From assembly GCA_947581845.1 (NCBI GenBank), contig CANPVY010000081.1:1-7548 (forward strand): DNA of 7,548 nt. Reading direction: 5' to 3'. Position 1 is the stretch's first letter, and each line of letters starts with the position of its first letter. The DNA comes from an uncultured bacterium. Lineage in GTDB: Bacteria; Gemmatimonadota; Gemmatimonadetes; Palauibacterales; KS3-K002. The translations under genes and the position numbers were made by a program. Positions 1 through 7,186 of the stretch are shown piece after piece. The notes under the pieces are model-generated. The model was not told the DNA's origin. It saw only the letters and a list, made by a program, of their open reading frames with translations, and ran no database searches.

Positions 1-3
1 TGC

Positions 4-834
4 TTAATTGCTCTTGTTTATGACCACCGCGTCGGCCATCCGCAGGTTGGCCTCGCCGGGGTGGTAGGTGAGCTCGTGGCCGGGCCGGTGGGGGTCGGCA
101 ACCACGATATGGAGGTCCGGCCGGAAGAAAGGTAGGTCGTTGTTGCCACCGTCCCAGACCACCACATCGCCGTCCGCCTCCGCCTGCCGCAGGATCTCCT
201 GGTAGTCGACCCCCGCGAACACGACCGTTCCCTCCCGCACGTGCGGTTCGTACTCTTCGCGCTCCTCAATCGTTACTTCATGGCGCTCGAGATCGTCGTA
301 GGTCTTGAACCGCTGCACCCGCTGCTTGCAGAGATCGCCGTAGGGCATGGGGTGACGCACGACGACCGGCTTGCGACCGAAAGCCCGCAGCCGCTCCACG
401 ACGTAGCGCGTCGTCTGGCTCTTCCCCGACCCAGTGCGCACAGCGCAGACGGCGATCACCGGCCGCTGGGACTCGAGCATCGTGTGGCCGGGCCCCAAAA
501 GCATGAAACTGGCGCCCGCGGCCAGGCTACGGCTGGCCAGATGCATCACGTACTCGTGTGAGACGTCGGAATAGGAGAACACACAGGTGTCGATCTTCTC
601 GTGCCGTATGAGCGACTCCAGCTCCTCCTCCGGGACGATCGGTATCCCCTGAGGGTAGTGCGGGCCGGCGATCTCGCTGGGGTAGATGCGATCGCTGATG
701 TTCGGTATCTGTGTCGCCGTGAACGCGACGACTCGATACTCCGGGTTGCCCCGAAAATAGGTGTTGAAGTCGTGGAAGTCGCGCCCGGCGGCGCCAAGGA
801 TCACCACCTGCTGTTGCTCGCTCTTGTGTGCCAT
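4..834 (-). CDS. Cyclic 2,3-diphosphoglycerate synthetase-like P-loop GTPase (COG2403-type), C-terminally truncated
   Basis: The 276-residue product opens with a Rossmann-like stretch (VVILGAAGRDFHDFN, residues 10-24), followed by a P-loop at 132-139 (VRTGSGKS, in the context CAVRTGSGKSQTTR), HPMPYGDL at 161-168, WDGGNNDLPFF at 227-237 and DPHRPGH at 247-253. I recognise this series as the family of Methanothermus fervidus cDPG synthetase and of bacterial proteins annotated only as predicted GTPase. The archaeal enzyme closes 2,3-diphosphoglycerate into its cyclic form; the bacterial role is not established to my knowledge. Family members run about 440-460 residues, so roughly the last third is missing: the frame ends VVINKSN-stop where NKxD would be expected, and the last 20 or so bases are AT-rich in a GC-rich gene. 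The ATG at 834 has GAGG four bases upstream. It is the last visible gene of the apgM cluster, 66 bp after the HAD gene. Family assignment is firm; activity is not. Confidence 0.85.
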   Translation of the reverse strand: MAHKSEQQQVVILGAAGRDFHDFNTYFRGNPEYRVVAFTATQIPNISDRIYPSEIAGPHYPQGIPIVPEEELESLIRHEKIDTCVFSYSDVSHEYVMHLASRSLAAGASFMLLGPGHTMLESQRPVIAVCAVRTGSGKSQTTRYVVERLRAFGRKPVVVRHPMPYGDLCKQRVQRFKTYDDLERHEVTIEEREEYEPHVREGTVVFAGVDYQEILRQAEADGDVVVWDGGNNDLPFFRPDLHIVVADPHRPGHELTYHPGEANLRMADAVVINKSN

Positions 835-900
835 AGAACCTCGTCTAACAGTCCGACATTGCCTGCCTGGAAAGCGAAGAGAGGACAGCCCACGCCCAGA

Positions 901-1566
901 TCATACGCCCAGCCAGTCTGCCAAGCCCGTCAGGTCGACGACCTCACACAGCGGGGGCGGCCCATCGACCCGGACCTCAGCCTTGCGGTTCACCCAGATT
1001 GCCGAGAGCCCCAGCTCGCACGCCGGACGGATGTCATGGAACAGGCTCTGAGCCGCGTGTAGCAAGCGCTCGCGCTGCCCCCCGACCCTTCGGATTGCCT
1101 CACGGAAGTGTCCAGGCGCCGGCTTGTAGCTCCTGGTCTGCTCTGCGGTGATCGCCCAATCGAAATCGACCCCGATCCGCTGAAGGGTCGCCGCGAGCAG
1201 ATCGTCGTCGATGTTGGAGAGGATCGCGATCTTGAAACGCGACTTGATGCGCTCGAGTGCGGGGCGAGTATCCGGGAAGACCGGCCAGTCCGGCAAACAA
1301 CTCGCCAGGAAATCGGCACGGCCGGGTGTCAGCGGCCAGCCCAGCCGCTCGGCGACCCGCAGCGCTGTCTCGGCCAGCATGTCCCGATAGCGGCGATAGG
1401 GGCCCGCCTGGACTTTCGGCTCGACCACGTGGTAGGCAGCGATCACCTCAGCGGGCTCAAGGGCGAGTCCGTCCTCTGCCGCCGACTTCAGGAAGGCCTC
1501 TGCGATTCCGCCGTCCCAGTCGACCAACGTGCCGTAGCAGTCGAACGTCACTGTCTCCCAGGTCAT
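901..1566 (-). CDS. HAD-superfamily hydrolase, haloacid dehalogenase type II-like
   Basis: The 221-residue protein has the full HAD motif set. Motif I is FDCYGTLVD with nucleophile Asp9, motif II is ILSNID with Ser117 and Asn118, motif III is Lys148 in SYKPAPGHF, and motif IV is HAAQSLFHDI with Asp178. A helical cap fills about residues 18-95, and the length is typical of the family. DCYGT, with Tyr instead of a second Asp, is the dehalogenase-type form and lacks the general acid/base of HAD phosphatases. As I recall the L-2-haloacid dehalogenase active site, however, motif IV should carry Ser and Asn where this protein has Gln173 and Leu175, so the substrate is open. It is cytoplasmic, with no signal peptide. 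The ATG lies 15 bp after the apgM stop with no clear Shine-Dalgarno, suggesting translational coupling. A role in phosphoglycerate metabolism is inferred from its neighbours only. Confidence 0.88.
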   Translation of the reverse strand: MTWETVTFDCYGTLVDWDGGIAEAFLKSAAEDGLALEPAEVIAAYHVVEPKVQAGPYRRYRDMLAETALRVAERLGWPLTPGRADFLASCLPDWPVFPDTRPALERIKSRFKIAILSNIDDDLLAATLQRIGVDFDWAITAEQTRSYKPAPGHFREAIRRVGGQRERLLHAAQSLFHDIRPACELGLSAIWVNRKAEVRVDGPPPLCEVVDLTGLADWLGV

Positions 1567-1581
1567 CGGGCATTACGGATG

Positions 1582-2787
1582 CTAGGCGCCGAACTTGGTC
1601 AAACGACCGGCGTGGGCCAGCGCGAGCGGCATGAGATCCTCGGAACGACAGAGCCCTGCCGCACCCTGTAGGCACCATTTCTCGCCGAACTGCTTCACCG
1701 GGTCAGGCCGGCAGCTGGGCGACCAGAGCAGAAACGGCACCGGATGCCAGCTGTGGCTACGCAGCGCCGCTGGTGTCGAGTGGTCGCCGGTGACGATGAT
1801 GACGTCGGGCTTCAGCGCCATGAGGCGAGGAACGTATCGATCGGCCTCCTCGATCACCCTCGCCTTGCGCTCGAAGTCGCCGTCCTCACCTGCCTTGTCC
1901 GTCTCCTTCACATGCACGAAGGCGAAGTCGTAGTGCGGCCAGACCTGCTCGAAGGTCGTGAACAGGTCATCCAGCGACGCACCCGTCTCCGCTGTGTCCA
2001 TCCCCACCAGCTTTGCCACACCCCGGTACATGGGATACTGGGCCACGGCCACCGACCTGAGCCCAAACACCTCCGGGAACTTCGGCCAGGTAGGCAAACG
2101 GGCAAACCCCCGCAATAGCAACATGTTGGCCGGCTCGTGGCCAGCCAGCCGCTCACGCGCCTCAGCGACGAAGCGGCGCACCAGCCCCACCGCCTTCTCC
2201 GCCGCGGGCCGCTCCGCGCGGACATCGAGAGCCGGACTGCCCACATGCCCAGGATCGCTGTCCGCGACACCTTCTTCCAGTCCTTCGCCGCGGAGCACCA
2301 ACAGGAAGCGATGCTCGCGCACCGGTTCCACGAACAGCTCAACACCGGGCAGCTCGATAGTCCGCAGCTCGTCGCACAGCTGCCGGCAACGCTCGGTGGG
2401 AATACGACCGGCGCGCCGGTCCGTGATCTTCCCCGTCGCGTCCACCGTGCAGAAGTTGCCGCGCGCTGCGAGATCGTTGGGCCCGAGATCAAACCCGACG
2501 CCCAAAGCCTCCAGCACGCCGCGCCCGATCTGGTAGCGGATCGCATCGTAACCGAACAGCCCGATATGTCCCGGGCCGCTGCCAGGCGTGATCCCGGGAC
2601 CCACGGGTTGATGCAGACCCACCATGCCCTCGGACGCCAACCGGTCGAGATTGGGCGTGTCAGCGGCCTCCAGCTCCGTCGGCCCACCCGCCGTCACCGG
2701 TAGACCGCCCAAACCGTCGAGCACGAACAGCAGTATCTTCGTGCTGGCCGGCGTCAGCAGCTCACGAATCAGTTCCAGGTCCGCCAT
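1582..2787 (-). CDS. apgM: 2,3-bisphosphoglycerate-independent phosphoglycerate mutase, archaeal type
   Basis: This cytoplasmic enzyme interconverts 3-phosphoglycerate and 2-phosphoglycerate in glycolysis and gluconeogenesis (EC 5.4.2.12) through a phosphoserine intermediate and two divalent metals. The 401 residues match the usual ApgM length of about 400, shorter than the roughly 510-residue GpmI form. Visible alkaline-phosphatase-superfamily features are FVLDGLGG with metal ligand Asp24, the catalytic Ser70 in TPGSGPGHIGLFGYD, VKETDKAGEDGD with Asp297 and Glu301, VTGDHSTP with Asp335 and His336, and SHSWHPVPFLLW with His345. Glu301 sits where GpmI-type enzymes have a metal-binding His; I am not sure how common Glu is in bacterial ApgM. 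The ATG at 2787 lies 19 bp after the peptidase stop, with only a weak purine-rich ribosome site. The next gene follows after 15 bp. Its neighbour at 4-834 belongs to a family that acts on another phosphoglycerate. Confidence 0.95.
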   Translation of the reverse strand: MADLELIRELLTPASTKILLFVLDGLGGLPVTAGGPTELEAADTPNLDRLASEGMVGLHQPVGPGITPGSGPGHIGLFGYDAIRYQIGRGVLEALGVGFDLGPNDLAARGNFCTVDATGKITDRRAGRIPTERCRQLCDELRTIELPGVELFVEPVREHRFLLVLRGEGLEEGVADSDPGHVGSPALDVRAERPAAEKAVGLVRRFVAEARERLAGHEPANMLLLRGFARLPTWPKFPEVFGLRSVAVAQYPMYRGVAKLVGMDTAETGASLDDLFTTFEQVWPHYDFAFVHVKETDKAGEDGDFERKARVIEEADRYVPRLMALKPDVIIVTGDHSTPAALRSHSWHPVPFLLWSPSCRPDPVKQFGEKWCLQGAAGLCRSEDLMPLALAHAGRLTKFGA

Positions 2788-2806
2788 CGCTCGATTCGCT
2801 TCCCAT

Positions 2807-4333
2807 TCAACGTATCAGCATCGCCGAGGCGAGAATCTCGATCCCCGACCACAGGTGCCCCATGCGCAGATTCTCGTTGGGACTGTGCTGGTTGTTGTCA
2901 TGGTTGACGATCGGTATGCCCACCGTGGGCACCCTCAGCACATCGGTGAACAGGTATAGCGGCACACTGCCGCCCAGCGTCGGTAACTTCACCGCCGACT
3001 GGCCGGTGTGCGTCTCCACGGCCTCGATGAGCGTCCGTGAGACCGGAAGATCCATTGAGGTCCGAAACGCCGGGTAGCCGTCGGAGGTCACGACGCGGGC
3101 CAGCCGCGCGTAACGTCGGCGCGTCTCGGCGTCGGGCTCATCCGTGAGGACGTGGTAACCCTGCTTCTCGATATGCGCGATCAGCCTTCCCACCTGCCGC
3201 CCCGGATCGACATCCTTCACCAACCGCAAATCGATGTCGGCGATCGCTAGATCAGGAACGATCGTGCGTGCCTCGGACCCGACCCAACCGCTGCGCAGCC
3301 CCCGCACGTTGAGTGAGGGTTGGTTGAGCAGGAGCAGGCGGCCACCTTCCGACTCCGGTGCCGCGATGGCGAACGTCTGCATCTGCTCGACATCGTCATT
3401 GGGCGCCTCCGCGATGGCCTGGAGCTCGAAGTCGCTCAGCGGCACGACATCGTCGTAGAAGCCGTCCACCCGCACTCGCCCCGTCTCGGGGTCCTTCATG
3501 GTCGCGAGCAGCTGGGCGAGACGCATGGCCGGGTTCGGTGCCCAGTTCCCGTAGTGCCCGCTGTGTAAGGGCCTGAGCGGCCCGTACACGGTGATCTCGG
3601 CGCTGACGATCCCGCGCGCCCCGAAATAGAGCGTCGGCTGGCCCGACGGGTCCCTGGGGCCGTCTGCGCCTATCACGAGATCGGCCGAGAGTAGCTCGGC
3701 ATGCTCGCGAACGAGCGCGCCCAGGTTCGGTGACCCTGCTTCCTCGTCTCCCTCGAAGAGGAACTTCAGATTGGCCGTGGGCTCCACTGACCCGGCCTGA
3801 AGCGCGTCGAGCGCCACCAGCATGGCGACGATGGGCGACTTGTCATCCGCAGCGGACCGGGCGTAGAGACGCCAGTCCGGGTCGTACTTCTCATGGGTCG
3901 GGAAGTCGATGATCCGCCCACCTGCCTCCAGCGGCGCATCGCGCAGCACCGGCGTGAACGGGTCGTGCCCGACCCAGCGGCTCGCGTCCACCGGCTGGCC
4001 ATCATAGTGGGCGTAGAACAGGATCGTCCGGGCCGCGGCGGGTACCTGGAGTTCGCCGAAGACGTAAGGCGGGCCATCCGTCTCCAGCAGGCGCGCGGCA
4101 ATGCCGCGCGCCGCCATCATCTCGAGCAACGCCTCCGCGTTCCGCCGCATCGCCGGGATGTCGGCAGCCACGTTCGGCAGCTTCAAGAACTCGACCAGCT
4201 CATCGACGATCTCCGATTCGTGCGTAGACCAGTAGCTTCGCACCGCACCTAGCGGCTGCGATTGAGCGGAGGCGCGGTCGTTGCTGAGCAACACGAATGC
4301 GCCGATCCAGCAAAGCAACAGCGGCAGTCTCAT
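2807..4333 (-). CDS. Exported M20-family metallopeptidase (carnosinase-like dipeptidase)
   Basis: The product is a probable di-zinc dipeptidase acting outside the cytoplasm. Residues 1-23 look like a signal peptide: a short start with Arg2, a hydrophobic core LPLLLCWIGAFVLL, then cleavage after ASA. No lipobox is evident. Mature-part motifs fit M20 enzymes: His109 and Asp111 in YAHYDGQPVD, bridging Asp163 in RSAADDKSP, general base Glu197 and ligand Glu198 in FEGDEEAGSP, Asp224 in IGADGP, His257 in LHSGHYGNW (the lid-domain His that completes the partner active site), GGS at 454-456, and His483 in HSPNENL. The lid domain covers about residues 240-360. At 508 residues it is a normal size for the exported subgroup. 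It has the best ribosome site in the window and is probably first in the operon, with apgM 19 bp downstream. Substrate is unknown, and no metabolic link to the phosphoglycerate genes is obvious. Confidence 0.92.
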   Translation of the reverse strand: MRLPLLLCWIGAFVLLSNDRASAQSQPLGAVRSYWSTHESEIVDELVEFLKLPNVAADIPAMRRNAEALLEMMAARGIAARLLETDGPPYVFGELQVPAAARTILFYAHYDGQPVDASRWVGHDPFTPVLRDAPLEAGGRIIDFPTHEKYDPDWRLYARSAADDKSPIVAMLVALDALQAGSVEPTANLKFLFEGDEEAGSPNLGALVREHAELLSADLVIGADGPRDPSGQPTLYFGARGIVSAEITVYGPLRPLHSGHYGNWAPNPAMRLAQLLATMKDPETGRVRVDGFYDDVVPLSDFELQAIAEAPNDDVEQMQTFAIAAPESEGGRLLLLNQPSLNVRGLRSGWVGSEARTIVPDLAIADIDLRLVKDVDPGRQVGRLIAHIEKQGYHVLTDEPDAETRRRYARLARVVTSDGYPAFRTSMDLPVSRTLIEAVETHTGQSAVKLPTLGGSVPLYLFTDVLRVPTVGIPIVNHDNNQHSPNENLRMGHLWSGIEILASAMLIR

Positions 4334-4337
4334 AAGG

Positions 4338-4343
4338 CCTCCT
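4338..4343 (-). promoter_or_regulatory. Shine-Dalgarno site of the M20 peptidase gene
   Basis: On the minus strand AGGAGG lies four bases before the ATG at 4333. It is the only full-consensus ribosome site I find in the window, and it fixes this start and the signal peptide that follows it. Confidence 0.8.
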
Positions 4344-4349
4344 GCTCTT

Positions 4350-4367
4350 CGGCCCCTTAACGGGCCG
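4350..4367 (-). other. Stem-loop in the leader of the M20 peptidase gene
   Basis: CGGCCC and GGGCCG form a perfect 6-bp GC stem around the hexanucleotide GTTAAG (minus strand). The stem ends six bases before the AGGAGG site. There is no U-tract, so it is not an intrinsic terminator. It could protect the 5' end of a processed transcript or tune ribosome access. Function is inferred only, and in a GC-rich spacer a stem of this size may occur by chance. Confidence 0.35.
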
Positions 4368-4479
4368 GCAACGCCCCGGCTCGAGCGCCAGTGCCTCCAG
4401 CGCCGCCCATAGCAAGAGCGGCGACGGTCGTACGTCTGAGCACGTGCGTGCGCGGCGGTAAACTAGTGAGCGGGTGCGG

Positions 4480-4499
4480 AAAGAAAAAGCCGGGTCGGC
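4480..4499 (-). terminator. Possible second small intrinsic terminator after nrdJ
   Basis: Read on the minus strand, GCCG-ACC-CGGC forms a short 4-bp GC stem followed directly by TTTTTCTTT, the best U-rich run in the spacer. The stem is very short, so on its own it is weak. It lies about 20 bp beyond the stronger stem-loop and might act with it. Confidence 0.35.
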
Positions 4500-4520
4500 G
4501 AGCTGACGGACCGGAAAGCC

Positions 4521-4546
4521 GAAGGGCGCCGAACCAGGCGCCCTTC
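4521..4546 (-). terminator. Stem-loop terminator downstream of nrdJ
   Basis: GAAGGGCGCC and its exact reverse complement GGCGCCCTTC form a 10-bp perfect stem with a 6-base loop, starting 24 bp after the nrdJ stop codon. On the minus strand the stem is followed by GGCTTTCC, so the U-tract is short. Position and stem strength make termination or 3'-end protection of nrdJ mRNA the natural reading, and it separates nrdJ from the M20-apgM cluster. The stem is symmetrical, but no gene converges on it from the other side. Confidence 0.72.
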
Positions 4547-4570
4547 AGCAGCCGGACAACGGTCGGGGGA

Positions 4571-7186
4571 TCAACCGCACTCCGAGTAGCCGCAGGCGAG
4601 ACACTTCAGGCAGCCTTCCGCGAACTGCAGCGACGTGCCGCAGTCGGGGCAGGTTTCGATGAACGCCTTGATGTCGCGGCCGAAGTGCTTGGCTGGCTCA
4701 TCGAAGACGCTGCCCCCGATCTCGGGACGCGCAGCGCTCTGGGTACCGCCGTTGCCCTTGGAGCCCGTCTCGGGATCCTTGAGCGGCAGCACCTGCTGCT
4801 GGCCCTCCTTCTCGGCCAGATATTCCTCGAGGGCCAGGGCAACAGCGTCGGGCATCGAGAGGATCTTCTTCGCGCCGAAGCCCACAGCCCGATCGCAGGA
4901 TATGCCGCGCAGCTGCCGGCTGACGGTGCGCAGCGGGATCCCGCTGCGCAGTGCCAGCGAGATCAGCCGGCTGATGGCCTCCGCGTCGGCCATCGCAGCG
5001 CCGCCCGCCTTGCCGAGCGTAGTGAAGACCTCGAAGGGACGTCCCTTCTCGTCCTCGTTGATGGTCACGTAGAGCGTGCCCAGCGGCGAGACCATCTTGC
5101 GGGTGATACCACGCAGAGCGTCAGGTCGCTCGCGCACGAACGGCCGGCCCATCAATTCACCCTGCTTGGCTGAGAGCTCGCGTTTGAGGCGCTCATTCTC
5201 CTTCTCGAGCTTTTCCAGCTCGGCGCGCAGCTCCCTCAGCTCGCCGACAAGCTCCGCACTGGCGAGCTCGGCCTCGGAGGCGACTCCAGCATCCCCTGCC
5301 ACGTCTTCGCCCTTCCGCCCTACCTCCGAGACCGAGCTCTCTTCCTTTGAGATCGGATGTGACTGCACGACCGCCTCCGCTGTCTTCCCTGTGGACAGCA
5401 CCTGATGCTCCCGCGACCCGTCCCGATAGACCGTCACGCCCTTGCAGCCCAGCTGGAAGGCGAGCAGGTAGATCTTGCGGACGTAGTCCGGCGTCGCGTC
5501 GTGCGGGAAGTTGCACGTCTTCGACATGGCGCTGTCGACATAGCTCTGGAACGCCGCCTGCATCCTGACATGTTGTTCCGGAGTGACATCGTGCGCGGTC
5601 ACGAACACGCGCTGCACGGTCTCCGGCACCTCGTCGAAATGGATGTGGCCCTCGCACGCGATCCGCTCCATGAGTTCGTCTGAGTACCACCCCTGCCGAC
5701 GTGCGAGGGCCACGAAGTCCTGATTGACATCGGGCATCAGCGTGCCCGCCTGATTCCGCATGAACGCCACGGCGAAGAGCGGCTCGATCCCACCCGCGCA
5801 ATCGGCGATGATCGAGATCGTCCCGGTCGGCGCCACCGTGGTCAGATTGCAGTTGCGCAGCCGCCGCAGCGGCCGGATCCGGTTGCCATCCCTATCGCGT
5901 GCGCAGGTCTCATCGGGTCCCCAAATCGAGCGCTCCCACTCCGGGAACACATTCCGCTGCACGGCCAGCTGCTCCGACTTGACCTTCGCCTCCTCGTCCA
6001 CGAACCCCATCACCCGCTCGGCCAGCTGCAGCGATTCCTCAGAACCGTAGGGGATGCCCAGCCGCACCAGCATGTCCGCCCACCCCATCACGCCCAGCCC
6101 GATGCGCCGAATCCGCTGGGCCAGGTCGGTGATCTCCGGCAGTGGGTAGCGGTTCGCGTCGATCACGTTGTCCAGATAGTGAGTGGACAGGTGCACCGCG
6201 GCGCGCAGCCCGTCCCAATCGATCATCCCGTCCTTCGCAAAGGCACCCAGGTTGAGCGAGCCCAGGTTACAGACATCGAAAGGCAGGAGCGGCTGCTCCC
6301 CGCACGGGTTGGTCGCCTCGTAGGAGCCGAGGTGCGGGACCGGGTTATAGTAGTTCGCCCGATCAACGAAGAAGACACCTGGCTCCCCATTTCGCCAGGC
6401 ACCCTCGACGATCGCATCGAATACTCCCCGGGCCCGCAACCTCTCCACAACCCGACCTGTGCGTGGGTTGACCAGATCGTACTCCTCATCCGCTTCCACC
6501 GCCCGCATGAAGGCGTCGGTCACCGCCACCGATATGTTGAAATTGGTGACCCGACTGCTGTCTCGCTTGCAGTGGATGAACTTCAGAATATCCGGGTGGT
6601 CCACCCGCAGGATCCCCATGTTCGCCCCGCGCCGCGTACCCCCCTGCTTCACCGCCTCCGTCGAGGCGTCGTAGACCTCCATGAACGAGACTGGGCCGGA
6701 GGCGACACCCATCGTCGACCGCACCACATCCCCACTGGGCCGGAGCCGCGAAAACCCGAACCCCGTGCCGCCCCCGGACTGATGAATGAGCGCCATGTTG
6801 CGCAGCGTGGTGTAGATCCCCTCCAGGGAATCCTCCACCGGCAACACGAAACACGCCGACAGCTGGCCCAGCGGGCGACCCGCATTCATCAAGGTCGGGG
6901 AGTTCGGCTCGAACAGCCCACTGGCCATCAGATGGTAGAACCGCTCCGCTAACTGCCTGGCTTCCGCTCCGCTCCCTCCGTACTGCAACTCCACCGCCGC
7001 AATCGCCCGCGCCACCCGCCAGAACAGCTCGCGCGGCGTCTCCACCGGACGCATCTCATCGTCCTTCACCAGGTAGCGCCGCTCGAGCACGGTGAGCGCG
7101 TTCTCACTGAGATCCGGATCGGGCAGCGTCGCCGGCGGCACCGCCGGAATCTCAATATGTGTGTCCTGCGAGGCGACCGTCGTCAT
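4571..7186 (-). CDS. nrdJ: Adenosylcobalamin-dependent (class II) ribonucleoside-diphosphate reductase
   Basis: The enzyme reduces ribonucleotides to deoxyribonucleotides using a thiyl radical generated from coenzyme B12, independently of oxygen. With the ATG at 7186 it has 871 residues. The N-terminal helical domain carries SENALTVLERRYL; no ATP-cone domain precedes it. Active-site residues are Cys112 (LSACFVLP) and Cys306 (VCNLGSLNL) as the reducing pair, and Asn293, Cys295 and Glu297 in NPCGEQ, Cys295 being the radical Cys; PTGTISI starts at 453. A TSCPD-type domain spans about 695-790. The tail holds Cys846, 849, 859 and 862 as a zinc ribbon, then Cys865 and Cys870 near the C-terminus, the usual shuttle pair reduced by thioredoxin. 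Residues about 597-690 form an atypically long, charged linker with a coiled coil near 640-675. A GTG at 7333 would add 49 residues, but these look unconserved and use different codons. AGGA lies 12 bases before the chosen ATG. Probable NrdR boxes lie upstream. Confidence 0.96.
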   Translation of the reverse strand: MTTVASQDTHIEIPAVPPATLPDPDLSENALTVLERRYLVKDDEMRPVETPRELFWRVARAIAAVELQYGGSGAEARQLAERFYHLMASGLFEPNSPTLMNAGRPLGQLSACFVLPVEDSLEGIYTTLRNMALIHQSGGGTGFGFSRLRPSGDVVRSTMGVASGPVSFMEVYDASTEAVKQGGTRRGANMGILRVDHPDILKFIHCKRDSSRVTNFNISVAVTDAFMRAVEADEEYDLVNPRTGRVVERLRARGVFDAIVEGAWRNGEPGVFFVDRANYYNPVPHLGSYEATNPCGEQPLLPFDVCNLGSLNLGAFAKDGMIDWDGLRAAVHLSTHYLDNVIDANRYPLPEITDLAQRIRRIGLGVMGWADMLVRLGIPYGSEESLQLAERVMGFVDEEAKVKSEQLAVQRNVFPEWERSIWGPDETCARDRDGNRIRPLRRLRNCNLTTVAPTGTISIIADCAGGIEPLFAVAFMRNQAGTLMPDVNQDFVALARRQGWYSDELMERIACEGHIHFDEVPETVQRVFVTAHDVTPEQHVRMQAAFQSYVDSAMSKTCNFPHDATPDYVRKIYLLAFQLGCKGVTVYRDGSREHQVLSTGKTAEAVVQSHPISKEESSVSEVGRKGEDVAGDAGVASEAELASAELVGELRELRAELEKLEKENERLKRELSAKQGELMGRPFVRERPDALRGITRKMVSPLGTLYVTINEDEKGRPFEVFTTLGKAGGAAMADAEAISRLISLALRSGIPLRTVSRQLRGISCDRAVGFGAKKILSMPDAVALALEEYLAEKEGQQQVLPLKDPETGSKGNGGTQSAARPEIGGSVFDEPAKHFGRDIKAFIETCPDCGTSLQFAEGCLKCLACGYSECG
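4927..4950. repeat. 24-bp perfect palindrome inside nrdJ
   Basis: The 12 bases from 4927 are the exact reverse complement of the 12 bases ending at 4950; the centre is GGATCC. It encodes the nrdJ segment LRSGIPLRT in the TSCPD-type domain. The mRNA could form a stem of about 10 bp with a 4-base loop. No second copy is visible. The protein motif partly dictates the bases, so it may be coincidence. Confidence 0.8.

Noticed and set aside
1108..1671. 187-codon plus-strand frame
   Set aside because: It is antisense to the HAD gene and the end of apgM, both of which have complete catalytic motifs. It has no plausible domain of its own.
4265..4333. Lipoprotein signal on the M20 peptidase
   Set aside because: Cys8 lies in the hydrophobic core without the preceding lipobox residues. 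Cleavage after ASA near residue 23 is the better reading.
4334..4480. Sigma70 promoter for the M20-apgM unit
   Set aside because: The nearest candidate is a TGCTATGG extended -10-like sequence with no -35 hexamer at a suitable distance. It is too weak to call in GC-rich sequence.
4391..5173. 260-codon plus-strand frame
   Set aside because: It lies largely antisense to the nrdJ C-terminus and crosses the nrdJ terminator stem. Its Arg/Ala/Gln/Leu-rich product has no recognisable motif. Such open frames are expected opposite GC-rich genes.
6179..6952. 257-codon plus-strand frame
   Set aside because: It is entirely antisense to the conserved nrdJ catalytic region and its product shows no family motif, so it is a codon-bias shadow.
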